This document shows positions 7,801 to 17,323 of a stretch of DNA of 56,497 nt, piece by piece. The notes under the pieces were generated by a model that saw only the letters and a list, made by a program, of their open reading frames with translations, was not told the DNA's origin and ran no database searches. The translations under genes were made by a program, and so were the position numbers. Within the stretch, counting starts at the first letter, position 1, and every line of letters begins with the position of its first letter. The stretch is from an uncultured Prevotella sp. (GTDB taxonomy: Bacteria; Bacteroidota; Bacteroidia; Bacteroidales; Bacteroidaceae). The stretch lies in contig CAKPYB010000022.1 in the NCBI GenBank assembly GCA_934202525.1, positions 1 through 56,497 on the forward strand, written 5' to 3'.

Positions 7801-8905
7801 AAGCCTGGTTCTCCTTTCTATGATAATAAGTATCGTAAGCGTTTTCTATGGCGGCAATGATTCGGTTTTCAGCATGGTTCTCCCACATTCTGAACTCCAC
7901 ATCCTCCTCGTAATCACGGGCAAACGCCTTCAGTTTATCGATATCGAAATCATCACTCACTACGCCAGCCATCTCTCTTTCCGCATCCACCGCATTACAT
8001 TCCTGCTCCACATGAGCCGGAATCAGCATGCATGGCTTGCCCATGTAGAGTGCCTCGCAGACGCTTTCGAATCCGGCGGTAGTGGCGAAAGCTTTGCAGC
8101 CAGCCATCATCTTGAGGAATTTTTCGTCGTTGATGCGATGGAAACTGAGCGTATCATCCACCTTCAGTTCTTCGGGTGCATCGGGCTGATCCCAGAAAAA
8201 ATGAAGATGGGTATGGGGATGCTTCTCGTGCCAAGCCTTCACATCCTCGGCAAAACCGGCATTCAGCATGTAGCCCATAATGTAGTCGCCATGATGACGG
8301 ATGATGGTCTTGGCTTCCTGCCGGAGCAACGGCGGAACCACCTTAATGCCGTGCACAGGCTCATCCCCGTAGTCACGGATGGAGAGTGCCAACTTGGCTG
8401 TGGCTCCCATACAGGTGATACGGGTAAAGAATTTTAATAAAGATTCTGGTACGGAATACTTTCCAGGCATCTGGAAAGAAGGATGGAGGAAGAGGTACTG
8501 GTGACCGATGCAAACCTCAGGAATACCGAAACAGAAGAGAGAACAGGTAATGCCGCACAACACCTCGTAGAAATTGATGATGATGTCGGCTCCGCTCTTC
8601 TGGATATTCTTCCGTATCAAATGGATACTTGAAAGATAGTTGGGAACCAAGAGCGTATTGTAAGCCAGGGAGCGCAGGAGATTGAACTTGCGGTTGTCCT
8701 TAGACGGCAAGAAATTCGGACTGTCAAAAACCTCGATAGGAGTACCTATCTTATTCTGGAAGAACTCAGGAATCACCCTGTTCTTGCTCTTGCCCACTAA
8801 AACCTTTACTACTTCATGGCCCTCGTGCAGAAGCATCTGCTTAAGTGCCAACGCCTGGGTGAGATGACCTCTACCCTCTCCTTGAATTACAAAAATTACC
8901 TTCAT
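7727..8905 (-). CDS. MurG/UDP-glycosyltransferase-like glycosyltransferase
   Basis: 392 aa, GT-B fold. The N-terminus MKVIFVIQGEGRGHLTQ is the glycine-rich acceptor-site loop of MurG-like enzymes. The C-terminal half holds TTAGFESVCEALYMGKP and a following E-Q-x-x-N-A, the usual donor-binding signature (about residues 285-320). It should transfer a sugar from a nucleotide donor to a lipid or glycan on the inner face of the membrane. It is first in the operon with the phosphatase and the flippase-like gene. A possible -7 box (CAAAGGTA on the + strand) is at 8997-9004. Confidence 0.8.
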   Translation of the reverse strand: MKVIFVIQGEGRGHLTQALALKQMLLHEGHEVVKVLVGKSKNRVIPEFFQNKIGTPIEVFDSPNFLPSKDNRKFNLLRSLAYNTLLVPNYLSSIHLIRKNIQKSGADIIINFYEVLCGITCSLFCFGIPEVCIGHQYLFLHPSFQMPGKYSVPESLLKFFTRITCMGATAKLALSIRDYGDEPVHGIKVVPPLLRQEAKTIIRHHGDYIMGYMLNAGFAEDVKAWHEKHPHTHLHFFWDQPDAPEELKVDDTLSFHRINDEKFLKMMAGCKAFATTAGFESVCEALYMGKPCMLIPAHVEQECNAVDAEREMAGVVSDDFDIDKLKAFARDYEEDVEFRMWENHAENRIIAAIENAYDTYYHRKENQAYEEENDSIVAASSLVVPARRVWQG

Positions 8906-9055
8906 TTTTCTTTATACATCTTTAAACATCTAATATTATGCTGGCGAAGCGGCAGATGCATGTTACACGAAGCTGTCCATCGCCCCTTTCCGAGTGCAAA
9001 GGTATAAGTTTCATATTTCAAAGATGTGAGAGAAAAATGAAGATAAGGTTAAAAC

Positions 9056-10693
9056 TTAGAATATCGGCTGACCTACGCAACCATTTGGTGCCTGCACATG
9101 AAGCAGGGCGGCGATGGTTGGCACAATATCGGTCATGAATGTCTGCTTGGTGGTGGCACCGTGCTGAATGCCCCAACCCATGAAAACCAACGGAATATGG
9201 GTGTCGTATGGATTCCACTCGCCATGGTCGGTTCCCTTCATGCCGTGGGCATAGAAATTCGGCTTCAGTACGATGGCCACATCACCGCTACGCTCACGGT
9301 TGTAACCATTCACGATACGCATCTTCACATCCTCAGGAATGCTCTCGGTCATCGTCTTCTCCATATCGCAGGCGTACTGCACGCAACTGTCTTCCTTCAA
9401 AACATCCACCACGCTCTGCTTGATCTTGGCGAAATCCAACTTGTTTTCCTTGATGATGTTGCGATTGAAGAATACCTGATAGTTCATCACGGTCTTCACC
9501 AGATCACCCACGTTAGGATACTCCTGAGCCAGGGTTTGATTCAGTTTCTTAGCCATCGCATCACCATCCCAACTGCCCGCAGGAATGCAGCGGTCTTGCA
9601 GAAAACGGGCATTGTTCATCGCTCCATGATCGGCACTCAGGAAAACCAGATAGTTGCCCTTGCCCACCTTCTCATCGAGATAAGAAAGGAAATCGGCTAT
9701 CGCCTTGTCCAGTCGCAGATAAGTATCCTCTGTCTCTACCGCATGAGTTCCCACCTGATGACCGATATAATCGGTACTGGAACAGCTTACTGCCAGCAAG
9801 TCGGTTTCCTCATCAGCACCCAACTGCTCTCCGTCTATCGCTGCCTTCGCCAAATCTATCGTCAGCGAATTGCCGAAAGGAGTCTTGCGGATAATACTGT
9901 AACCATATTTTTTATAAAGAGCCGGGAGATTGAGCGGCAGCGTAGCCTTCACGCCCTTGCGGATTCCATCCTCATACTCGTTCTCATCTTCCGTACTCTC
10001 GATGTAAGTATTCTTAGGATAGAGCGTGTTCCATTTTTCCGAGAGATAACGCTCTGGCAGATGCTGGTTGTTGAAAGCCTCTACCCACTTTGGCAACTGG
10101 TTCATATAATAAGAACTGGTGATGAACTTGCCGCTCTCATCATCAAACCAATAGGCGCCGTTCGGATTATGTCCGGCAGGAAGGATGGAAGCACGATCTT
10201 TCAAGGCCACACCCACCACCTTGGCTCTGCCGTTGGATGCAATCTTCATCTCGTCGCCGAGGGTAGTAACCCAGAGATTTCTTGGCGACATCAAGCCCGC
10301 CTTGCTGTTGGACCCCACCGGTTTCACGGTTTCATCATCCGTGCAATACACCTTCTTGCCATTCTTCACGAAGTTGTTTCCGGCGATTCCGTGGATAGAT
10401 GGAACACTACCGGTATAGAGACAAGTATGACCGATGGCTGTAACCGATGGAACATACGGAATACGGGTGTTTTCGCAAGAAAAGCCCTCGTTGAGCAATC
10501 GCTTGAATCCACCTTCTCCATAGCGTTTCTGATAGCGATAGAGATAATCCCATCGCATCTGGTCAACCACAATACCCACTACCAGTTTAGGGCGCTCAAC
10601 GTTAGAAGCATTCACCTGCTGGGCAGCAGCAGAGCCGCATCCCAGAAATGCCAACGCAATAAAACTAAATACCTTATTCATTTCTTTCTTCAA
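9056..10693 (-). CDS. PafA-like alkaline phosphatase
   Basis: 545-aa exported phosphomonoesterase of the PafA type. It has an N-terminal signal peptide ending near AAAQ. The catalytic threonine is T85 in VPSVTAIGHT, the conserved asparagine N106 in AGNNF, and the K-x-R pair K165/R167 in ALKDRASILPAGH; these correspond to T79, N100 and K162/R164 of the Elizabethkingia enzyme. Metal ligands D44 and the SADHGAM and GTDHGEW segments are present. PafA enzymes release phosphate from organic monoesters in the periplasm and are not inhibited by phosphate. It is divergent from a TonB receptor/GDPD operon, consistent with organophosphate use. A -7 box is at 10720-10727. Translation may instead begin at 10681. 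Confidence 0.9.
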   Translation of the reverse strand: MKKEMNKVFSFIALAFLGCGSAAAQQVNASNVERPKLVVGIVVDQMRWDYLYRYQKRYGEGGFKRLLNEGFSCENTRIPYVPSVTAIGHTCLYTGSVPSIHGIAGNNFVKNGKKVYCTDDETVKPVGSNSKAGLMSPRNLWVTTLGDEMKIASNGRAKVVGVALKDRASILPAGHNPNGAYWFDDESGKFITSSYYMNQLPKWVEAFNNQHLPERYLSEKWNTLYPKNTYIESTEDENEYEDGIRKGVKATLPLNLPALYKKYGYSIIRKTPFGNSLTIDLAKAAIDGEQLGADEETDLLAVSCSSTDYIGHQVGTHAVETEDTYLRLDKAIADFLSYLDEKVGKGNYLVFLSADHGAMNNARFLQDRCIPAGSWDGDAMAKKLNQTLAQEYPNVGDLVKTVMNYQVFFNRNIIKENKLDFAKIKQSVVDVLKEDSCVQYACDMEKTMTESIPEDVKMRIVNGYNRERSGDVAIVLKPNFYAHGMKGTDHGEWNPYDTHIPLVFMGWGIQHGATTKQTFMTDIVPTIAALLHVQAPNGCVGQPIF

Positions 10694-10770
10694 AAATACT
10701 GTAATGCTTTTTACCGCTGCAAAGGTATTTAAAGGATGTTGCCATCATGTTACAAAGAAATGAAAGAAGA

Positions 10771-10812
10771 GTGAAGAAAAAAATACTGATTTCAACTTCA
10801 TCTTTTCTTCAC
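10771..10812. promoter_or_regulatory. inverted repeat between PafA and the TonB receptor
   Basis: GTGAAGAAAA (10771-10780) and TTTTCTTCAC (10803-10812) form a perfect 10-bp inverted repeat in the divergent promoter region. The related sequences ATGTTACAAAG (10747) and ATGTAACAAAA (10828) flank it. It could be a shared operator, but no regulator is assigned. Confidence 0.4.
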
Positions 10813-10890
10813 CAGATAGAAACCACGATGTAACAAAATCATTCTACTTTTGCAGTCGAAAAAAAATAAATATGCAAGAAACAATAGATT

Positions 10891-13617
10891 ATGAACAGAT
10901 TTAAGATTGTATTAATGGCTTCCCTGCTCGTGCAGGGTGTAGCATGTCTGGAGGCGAAAGCCGACAATACTCCAGAAGGAAACAAAACTAATTCTAAAGC
11001 ATTGGGCGTGAATGCAGTAAGCGGCAAGGTGACCAACGAACAGGGCGAGGCTTTGCCTGGCGTGGTGGTTCGCTGCGGAAACACGAATGTACAGACTGAT
11101 TTGAACGGCGAGTTCCACGTCAACGTGAACGATGGTGACAAACTCACCTTTACTTATATAGGATACAACACCATCACCAAGGATGCTGACGACAACAACC
11201 TGAAGGTAGTGATGAAGGAAAATACACAGGCCCTGGGCGAAGTTATCGTCACTACCCAGAAGAAGAAGCAGAGTAGTTTGGAGATTCCTGTGGCTGTAAG
11301 TGCCGTAACAGGTAGCGTGATGGAGAAACTCAATCTCCACCAGATGGACGACGTGGCTCAGTTGACCCCAGGCGTTCAGATTCAGCTGCAGAGTCCTAAC
11401 AACCCTGGCTACGTGATTCGTGGTGTAACTTCAGATGGTGGCGAGGCTTATTCCCAGCCAAGAGTTTCCGTGTTTATGGATGGCGTTTCTACATCTAGAA
11501 GCCGCTCTTCTGCCGTTGAACTATTCGACTTGGAACGATTAGAAGTAGTAAAAGGTCCTCAGGGAACTCTCTTCGGAAGAGGTGCTGAGATTGGCGGAAT
11601 CAACATCATCCGCCACAAACCGGTAAATGAACAGAAGGGCGAACTTTCCCTGAACTACGGCAGCTACAACCAACGCCAGGTAACAGGTTTTATCAACACC
11701 CCAATCATTAAGGACAAGCTTGCCAACCGCTTTGCCTTCGACTACGATGCACGCGATGGTTTCATCAAGAACGAGGCAGGCGGCAGACTGAACGGCAAGA
11801 ATGCCCTGGCTTTCAGAAACTCTACCCAATGGTGGGCTAACGATGATACTTCCGTGGGCGTGGTACTCGATTATCAGCACGATGATTATCCAGGCACTTC
11901 CTTCCATAGCATCAACCCAGCCTTTGGCAATAGCAACCCTAACAGTCCTGCCAACCTGGAAGCCGGCAAGCTGTTGGGCATCAAGCGAAACGTGGGTGGC
12001 GCCCTGCTCAATATCGACCACAACATCAGCAACCGCTGGTCGTTTAATTCCATCACCGGATTCAGAGCCTTCAACAGCAATGAGCATTTCGATGCAGATG
12101 GTACTTATCTCCCACTCCTGCTCTGCGAGGAAAAGGAGAAGGGAACTCAGTTTAGCCAGGAATTCAGATTCAATTATGATGACAAAAAGTTCTTCTCAGG
12201 CTTCTTGGGAGCCAGCTATTTCTACGAGAAATCATCGCAGGATGTCAATGCCAAGACCAACCTTCAGTATCTATATCCTGTGTTTATCCAAAAGAGTGTG
12301 AAGACTTCGCTCAACAGTCAGATAGATAATGTAAAGGGATTGCTCAGCCAGTATCTTCCTGCCGCTTACCTGCCGATGGTGGACGTGACGATTGCACAGT
12401 TGATGAACAAATGGTTCCCTGAGAATCCTGAGACGGATGCCGATGGAAAACTTAAACCACAGACCACCACTCCTGATATCTATGACGATTTGAAGACTGC
12501 TCTGGGTGCTGTAGGAATGGATTTAGACCAGGTGCTTGCTGGTATGGGCGATAACGGCAAACTGATTCAGGCTACCTTGCAGGGCATTTCGGCCAAAGCG
12601 CTCGATACTGCCTATACCGAACAGGGCAAGAATTACGGAACCAACCAGGCTGTAGAGGTTTTCGCTGACGGAACCTTCAAACTCACAAAGAATCTGAACT
12701 TCACCCTGGGTATCCGCGGAACTTACGAGAATCAGGAAACAGGCTACTCTTCAGCTACCGTACCAAGCATGTTTGGTGCCGTACTTTATCGCCCTACCGA
12801 GGGTGGCGCCAAAGTAACTGCCAAGGAGAGCTACTGGTCGTGGGTAGGTCGTGCTGCCCTCAACTATATGATTGGGCGCAACAATATCTACGCCAGCGTG
12901 GCTCGTGGCCGTCGTCCGGGAGTGCTATATTTCAACAACGATCCTAAGGATTTCGAGACTCTCGACCCTGAAATCATCTACAGCTACGAGGCTGGCGTGA
13001 AGGGAAGCATTCTGGAAGGCCGTCTGAACTACGACTTCTGTGCTTACTATTATGACTGGTATAATTATCAGACATCGGTTTTCAACGCCACCACCAGCAA
13101 GTTTGAATACGATGATGCAGGTCGTGCCCACAGTCTAGGTCTGGAGGCAAGCATCAGCTATTCTCCATGTCGCTACCTCAATCTTTTCGGCAACTGGTCG
13201 TACATCGAAGGCAAGTTCAACGAAAAGGATGACAACGGAAACGCACAGCTCTATGCCGGCAACCGTTTCCGCCTTACTCCAAAGAACAGTTTCGCCATCG
13301 GTTTCGACTTGAACGTGCCAGCCGGCGAGAAGGCTTCCTTCTATCTCCGCCCTACCTATTCATGGAAGTCGAAGGTATTCTTCGAGGAGAGCAACGAGTC
13401 TGAGTTCACCCAGGATGCCTACGGATTGCTCAACTTCACCGCAGGCTACCGTTTCCAGCCAGGCAAGGTTTATTATGAAATCGGTGCCTTCGGCAAGAAC
13501 GTGCTCGATGAGAAATACATCGTGGATGCAGGTAACTCCGGCCGTCAGATTGGTTTCCCAACCTACATCGGCGGTTCCCGTTCTGTTGTCGGTGTGATGT
13601 TTAAAATGGGATTCTAA
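10891..13617 (+). CDS. TonB-dependent receptor with CarboxypepD-like N-terminal domain
   Basis: 908-aa outer membrane active transporter. It has a signal peptide (about 1-24), then a carboxypeptidase-regulatory-like beta-sandwich (about 50-115, with SGKVTNEQGEALPGV), a plug domain (about 125-240) and a 22-stranded barrel ending in an aromatic-rich strand with final F. No SusD-like partner follows; the next gene is an exported glycerophosphodiesterase 54 bp downstream and PafA is divergent, so the ligand may be a phosphorylated organic compound (inference). A -7 box TACTTTTG is at 10845-10852. Confidence 0.9.
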   Translation: MNRFKIVLMASLLVQGVACLEAKADNTPEGNKTNSKALGVNAVSGKVTNEQGEALPGVVVRCGNTNVQTDLNGEFHVNVNDGDKLTFTYIGYNTITKDADDNNLKVVMKENTQALGEVIVTTQKKKQSSLEIPVAVSAVTGSVMEKLNLHQMDDVAQLTPGVQIQLQSPNNPGYVIRGVTSDGGEAYSQPRVSVFMDGVSTSRSRSSAVELFDLERLEVVKGPQGTLFGRGAEIGGINIIRHKPVNEQKGELSLNYGSYNQRQVTGFINTPIIKDKLANRFAFDYDARDGFIKNEAGGRLNGKNALAFRNSTQWWANDDTSVGVVLDYQHDDYPGTSFHSINPAFGNSNPNSPANLEAGKLLGIKRNVGGALLNIDHNISNRWSFNSITGFRAFNSNEHFDADGTYLPLLLCEEKEKGTQFSQEFRFNYDDKKFFSGFLGASYFYEKSSQDVNAKTNLQYLYPVFIQKSVKTSLNSQIDNVKGLLSQYLPAAYLPMVDVTIAQLMNKWFPENPETDADGKLKPQTTTPDIYDDLKTALGAVGMDLDQVLAGMGDNGKLIQATLQGISAKALDTAYTEQGKNYGTNQAVEVFADGTFKLTKNLNFTLGIRGTYENQETGYSSATVPSMFGAVLYRPTEGGAKVTAKESYWSWVGRAALNYMIGRNNIYASVARGRRPGVLYFNNDPKDFETLDPEIIYSYEAGVKGSILEGRLNYDFCAYYYDWYNYQTSVFNATTSKFEYDDAGRAHSLGLEASISYSPCRYLNLFGNWSYIEGKFNEKDDNGNAQLYAGNRFRLTPKNSFAIGFDLNVPAGEKASFYLRPTYSWKSKVFFEESNESEFTQDAYGLLNFTAGYRFQPGKVYYEIGAFGKNVLDEKYIVDAGNSGRQIGFPTYIGGSRSVVGVMFKMGF

Positions 13618-13671
13618 GGCAATAAGTGCTAATAGAAAACGTTTCATTTTATAAAAAACAAAATAAGAACA

Positions 13672-14430
13672 ATGAAAAGAATTTTGATTTATATGATGCT
13701 GTTGATGGGAGTAATTCTCCCATCCTCAGCCAAGGATAGAGCCCAGCAGGTGATTGCCCACAGAGGCTATTGGAAGACAGAAGGTTCTGCCCAGAACTCC
13801 ATCTCCTCACTTCAGAACTCCCACAGGATTGGGGCTTACGGCTCTGAGTTTGATGTCCACATCACCCGTGATGGCGAGGTGGTAGTTTTTCATGATGATG
13901 ACGTAGATGGCATCAAGATAGAGAATGCCAACTATGCCGACATCAGAGACAAGCGCCTCAAGAATGGCGAGAAGATTCCTACCTTGAAGGAATATCTCGA
14001 TGCAGCCAAATCATTGGGCGATATGAAACTCATCCTCGAAGTAAAGGAGCACATCCAGAAGAGCGATGAAGACCGCTGCATCGATGCCACCCTGAAGATG
14101 GTAAGAGAGGCGGGACTGGAAGCAAGAACAGAGTATATTTCCTTCAGCAAGCACGCCTGCGACTATCTCGTTCTCCATGCTCCAGGTGCCAAGGTTTCCT
14201 ATCTGAACGGAGACCTCTCTCCGCTCTGTGCCAAAGCTGCAGGCTATGCTGGTATCGACTACGAAGACAGCGTCTTCTTAGACCATCCAACCTGGATCAA
14301 GGAAGCCAGGAAACTCGGTCTGATTACCAATGTCTGGACAGTCAATAATCTGAAAGCCATCAAATATTTCTTCAAGCAAGGCATTGATTACGTGACAACG
14401 AATGAACCTGAAAAAGCCAAAAATTTATAA
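13672..14430 (+). CDS. glycerophosphodiester phosphodiesterase (GDPD family)
   Basis: 252 aa, exported (signal peptide ending near SSAK). It carries the GDPD signature: VIAHRGYW at 29-36, the E-x-D pair in GSEFDVHITRDG, the catalytic H in VVFHDDDV and the E-K pair in LILEVKEH. It should hydrolyse glycerophosphodiesters to an alcohol and glycerol-3-phosphate in the periplasm. Co-transcribed with the TonB receptor, it fits a scheme of import by the receptor, diester cleavage here and monoester cleavage by PafA. Confidence 0.9.
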   Translation: MKRILIYMMLLMGVILPSSAKDRAQQVIAHRGYWKTEGSAQNSISSLQNSHRIGAYGSEFDVHITRDGEVVVFHDDDVDGIKIENANYADIRDKRLKNGEKIPTLKEYLDAAKSLGDMKLILEVKEHIQKSDEDRCIDATLKMVREAGLEARTEYISFSKHACDYLVLHAPGAKVSYLNGDLSPLCAKAAGYAGIDYEDSVFLDHPTWIKEARKLGLITNVWTVNNLKAIKYFFKQGIDYVTTNEPEKAKNL

Positions 14431-14445
14431 TACAACAATCAGAAA

Positions 14446-14490
14446 AAAGGGTAAGTTTCTCATCATGAGTGGCCTGCCCTTATTTTTTTG
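14446..14490 (+). terminator. probable terminator after the GDPD gene
   Basis: AAGGGTAAG and GGCCTGCCCTT form an imperfect stem followed by TATTTTTTT. Confidence 0.45.
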
Positions 14491-14581
14491 CAAAAAGATT
14501 TAAAAAATGAGCCTGAACAAGACAAGGTAACGATATTTTGATTATATTTGCAGTATCATTGCAAAATAAAAAGATTACGAT

Positions 14582-16237
14582 ATGAAGAAACTACTTTTAT
14601 CCATCGCCTTTCTGCTCCCTGGTATGGGAATGATGGCGCAGACTCAAGTGAAGACTGCCGAAGGTATCCTCGAAGGAAAAGACCTCTCAGGCATCACAGT
14701 ATTCAAGGGTATTCCGTTCGCAGCCCCTCCGGTAGGGAATCTCCGCTGGAAGGCTCCGCAGCCTGTACAGAAATGGCAGGGCGTTCGCGAGGCCAAGGAG
14801 TTCGGACCGAACCCGATGCAGGAACCTCTCTTCGGCGATATGAACTTCGGTACGAAGACCAACAGCGAGGATTGCCTCTACCTTAATATATGGACACCGG
14901 CAAAGACCATGAAGGAGCATCTGCCGGTACTCATTTATTTCAACGGCGGAGGACTTATGGCGGGTAGCGGAAGCGAACCTAGATATGCGGGCGATGCGAT
15001 GGCACGCAAGGGCATTATCTCCATCACAGCCAACTATCGTGAGGGAATCTTCGGATTCTTCGCCCATCCGCAGCTCTCTAAAGAGACCTCTTATAAGGGT
15101 TCCGGCAACTATGGTTTCATGGACCAGGTGGCTGCCATCCAATGGGTGAAGGATAATATCGAGGCTTTCGGCGGCGACCCTAACCGCATCACCATCGTTG
15201 GCGAATCAGCCGGTTCCATGTCGGTCAGCGCCCTGATGGCTTCCCCTCTCTGTCAGGGACTCTTTGCCCAGGCAATGGGTTCCAGTGGTTCGGTGATGGG
15301 ATTCAAGAAGGTGGCTACACAGAAGGAAGCCGAGGAGAAAGGAGTGCAGCTTGCCCAGAAAATAGCCGAGAAGATGGGTAAGGAAACCGGAAAGAAGGTG
15401 AAAAAGAACGTAGGAATGAAGAATCTCGACGACCTTCGTGCCCTTCCTGCCGAGAAATTGATGAAACTGGCGGGCGTAAGAGCGGTTCCGGTCTATAACA
15501 TCGACGGATATTTCATGAAAGAACAGCCTGCAGAGGTCTTTGCCAAAGGCGAGCAGACCAAGGTACCTCTGCTCATTGGCGGTAACAACCAGGAGATGAC
15601 TCCTGCAGCCGTATTGATGGGCAAGCAGCCTACCGTCGAGAATCTGAAGGCGGGTGCCAAGGCTACATTTGGAGAAGAGAACATCGAAGAACTCTTCCGC
15701 CTCTACGGCATCAACAGCGATAAGGATGTATTGGAGCAGCCGGGCGTGAACCTAGCTTCGGATATCTTCCTCGATTATTCTACATGGAAGTGGGGCAACA
15801 TGCACAAGCTGACCGGCGGACAGCCTGTTTACCGCTACCGCTATTGCCATCCTCGTCCTGCTATGGCCATCAAGGGCAAGGTGGCTGCATTGGCTGGCGG
15901 CGTGGTAGATGCCAAGGAAGATGCGGCTCCTGCGCCACAAGACAAGGGAGCCGTTCATTCTGCCGACATCGAGTATGCAATGGGTACATTGCCAACCAAC
16001 CACGTGTTCAACTGGCAGCCTGAGGATTACATGATCAGCGATATCTTCAGCCAGTATTACGTCAACTTCGTGAAGACCGGCAACCCGAACGGTCTGGGTC
16101 TGCCAGAGTGGCCATCTACCAACGGCAAGGCTGTAGCCCCTGTGCTTCAGATAGATGTAAATACCGCAGTAAAGTCTGATGCCCAGATGGAGAAGCGTTA
16201 TGATTTCATCGACAAACTGTTTTGGGGAGAGAAATAA
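14582..16237 (+). CDS. type B carboxylesterase, exported
   Basis: 551-aa alpha/beta hydrolase of the COesterase family. It has a signal peptide (cleavage after MMAQ), the oxyanion loop YFNGGGLMAGSG, the nucleophile elbow GESAGS near residue 207 and an acidic residue in GGNNQEMT. A catalytic His is expected near the C-terminal third. These enzymes hydrolyse carboxylic esters, often of plant polymers or xenobiotics; the substrate is unknown. The -7 box TATATTTG is at 14543-14550. The next gene, a frameshifted short one, starts 36 bases downstream. Confidence 0.9.
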   Translation: MKKLLLSIAFLLPGMGMMAQTQVKTAEGILEGKDLSGITVFKGIPFAAPPVGNLRWKAPQPVQKWQGVREAKEFGPNPMQEPLFGDMNFGTKTNSEDCLYLNIWTPAKTMKEHLPVLIYFNGGGLMAGSGSEPRYAGDAMARKGIISITANYREGIFGFFAHPQLSKETSYKGSGNYGFMDQVAAIQWVKDNIEAFGGDPNRITIVGESAGSMSVSALMASPLCQGLFAQAMGSSGSVMGFKKVATQKEAEEKGVQLAQKIAEKMGKETGKKVKKNVGMKNLDDLRALPAEKLMKLAGVRAVPVYNIDGYFMKEQPAEVFAKGEQTKVPLLIGGNNQEMTPAAVLMGKQPTVENLKAGAKATFGEENIEELFRLYGINSDKDVLEQPGVNLASDIFLDYSTWKWGNMHKLTGGQPVYRYRYCHPRPAMAIKGKVAALAGGVVDAKEDAAPAPQDKGAVHSADIEYAMGTLPTNHVFNWQPEDYMISDIFSQYYVNFVKTGNPNGLGLPEWPSTNGKAVAPVLQIDVNTAVKSDAQMEKRYDFIDKLFWGEK

Positions 16238-16273
16238 TTCTCTCTCCTTACATTGAATAAATCGGAAATACAG

Positions 16274-16566
16274 ATGTTTCAGAAATTTATTATCAATAGA
16301 GAAGGAGTGCTGAAGTTCGGACACGTCTATCTGCATCGTGACATGCTGGCTCCGAGCGAACAATGTACCTACGGGGCGGTTTGTGGAAGATAGATGAAGG
16401 CAGAGGCGCCATCGTGCTCTACGGCAGAAGTTTCGACTTCGGTTCTCCCGATTTCGACTTTGTGAAACAGATAGACTGGACGGGCTTGGGCGGCACCCCT
16501 CGCCCGCTCTTCTATCTGCCTCATTGGCCTAGCGAAGAAGAGATTGTGCCAATCATCATCAATTAA
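16274..16566 (+). pseudogene. small conserved hypothetical gene broken by a one-base deletion
   Basis: From ATG 16274 the frame reads MFQKFIINREGVLKFG and on to ...EQCTYGAVCGR-stop, while the overlapping -1 frame continues GGLWKIDEGRGAIVLYGRS to a stop at 16566. Adding one G to the GGGG run near 16373 joins both into a single protein of about 97 aa (...CTYGGGLWKIDEGRG...). It is therefore a frameshifted gene, a slippage-prone phase-variable gene or a base-calling error. The family looks like a short conserved Bacteroidota hypothetical protein; no function is known to me. It follows the carboxylesterase by 36 bp. Confidence 0.7.
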
Positions 16567-16604
16567 GAAAATAGTATAATATTCTATAATTTTCTGTGTA
16601 AAAC

Positions 16605-16635
16605 TTGCGGATAACAGAATAAAACACTATTTTTG
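16605..16635 (+). promoter_or_regulatory. promoter of the NlpE-like gene
   Basis: TTG at 16605-16607 (-33) and TATTTTTG at 16628-16635 (-7), spacer 20 bp. Confidence 0.7.
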
Positions 16636-16717
16636 CGAAAAGAAATCCTTCTCGGGAATAAAGTTCTCTAAAAGAAGAGATTCCGCAAATTAAGAAACAA
16701 TTAAAAAGCAGTATAGT

Positions 16718-17182
16718 ATGAAAAAGAAATTAGTTTTGACTGCAGCCGTTATCGCTGCTTTGTCAGTTGTCTCCTGCAATGGCAAGAAGACAAATAGCCA
16801 GGGGGCTGACCAAGATAGCCTCAGTTATGCCGAAAATGATTCGCTCAATTCCAACGATGTCATCCTCGATTCCATCGCCGGCACCTACGAGGGAACTCTC
16901 CCTGCTGCCGACTGTCCGGGCATCAAGACCGTATTGACGCTCAATGCCGACAGTACCTACCAGTACTCAGCCGACTACCTGGAGCGCAAGGATGGTCACG
17001 ATGAAGCGAGCGGTATCTTCAAGGTATTGGCTAACAACGTGGTAGAAATCACCCGTCCATCGAGCGGCGAGACTTCTTACTACAAGGTGAAGGATGCCAA
17101 CAGCCTCATCATGACCGATTCGCTCGGCAATGAGCCTGAAGGCGCTATGGCAAAGCACTATGTGCTGACTAAGAAAAAGTAA
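16718..17182 (+). CDS. NlpE N-terminal-domain lipoprotein
   Basis: 154-aa lipoprotein with lipobox LSVVSC (Cys at 20) and an acidic serine-rich linker. The NlpE-like domain begins AGTYEGTLPAADCPGI and has the TLTLNADSTYQYS strand pair. In E. coli NlpE is an outer membrane sensor of copper, adhesion and envelope stress. Here only the N-terminal domain is present, which is usual in Bacteroidota, so signalling is not assured. It has its own promoter and the strong hairpin terminator at 17266-17323. Confidence 0.85.
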   Translation: MKKKLVLTAAVIAALSVVSCNGKKTNSQGADQDSLSYAENDSLNSNDVILDSIAGTYEGTLPAADCPGIKTVLTLNADSTYQYSADYLERKDGHDEASGIFKVLANNVVEITRPSSGETSYYKVKDANSLIMTDSLGNEPEGAMAKHYVLTKKK

Positions 17183-17265
17183 AAAGGTAAAAGGGTAAAA
17201 AGGTAAAAAAAGCCTTACCCCTTTTCGCCCCCGTTCCCAGCGATTCCATCGCTGGTCCCCCTAAA

Positions 17266-17323
17266 AAAAAGGTAAAAAGAGCCTAGCTAGCTTAACATTC
17301 CGCTAGGCTCTTTTTACCTTTTT
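17266..17323 (+). terminator. strong 22-bp-stem terminator
   Basis: The left arm 17266-17287 and right arm 17302-17323 are perfectly complementary over 22 bp (core AAAGAGCCTAGC), with T-rich sequence after it. The gap 17183-17496 also holds repeated GGTAAAAA units and a second hairpin with CCAGCGAT/ATCGCTGG arms, and otherwise no gene. Confidence 0.85.

Noticed and set aside
9098..10732. Long open frame antisense to the PafA-like gene
   Set aside because: The other strand encodes a complete enzyme with all catalytic residues; the antisense frame has no domain.
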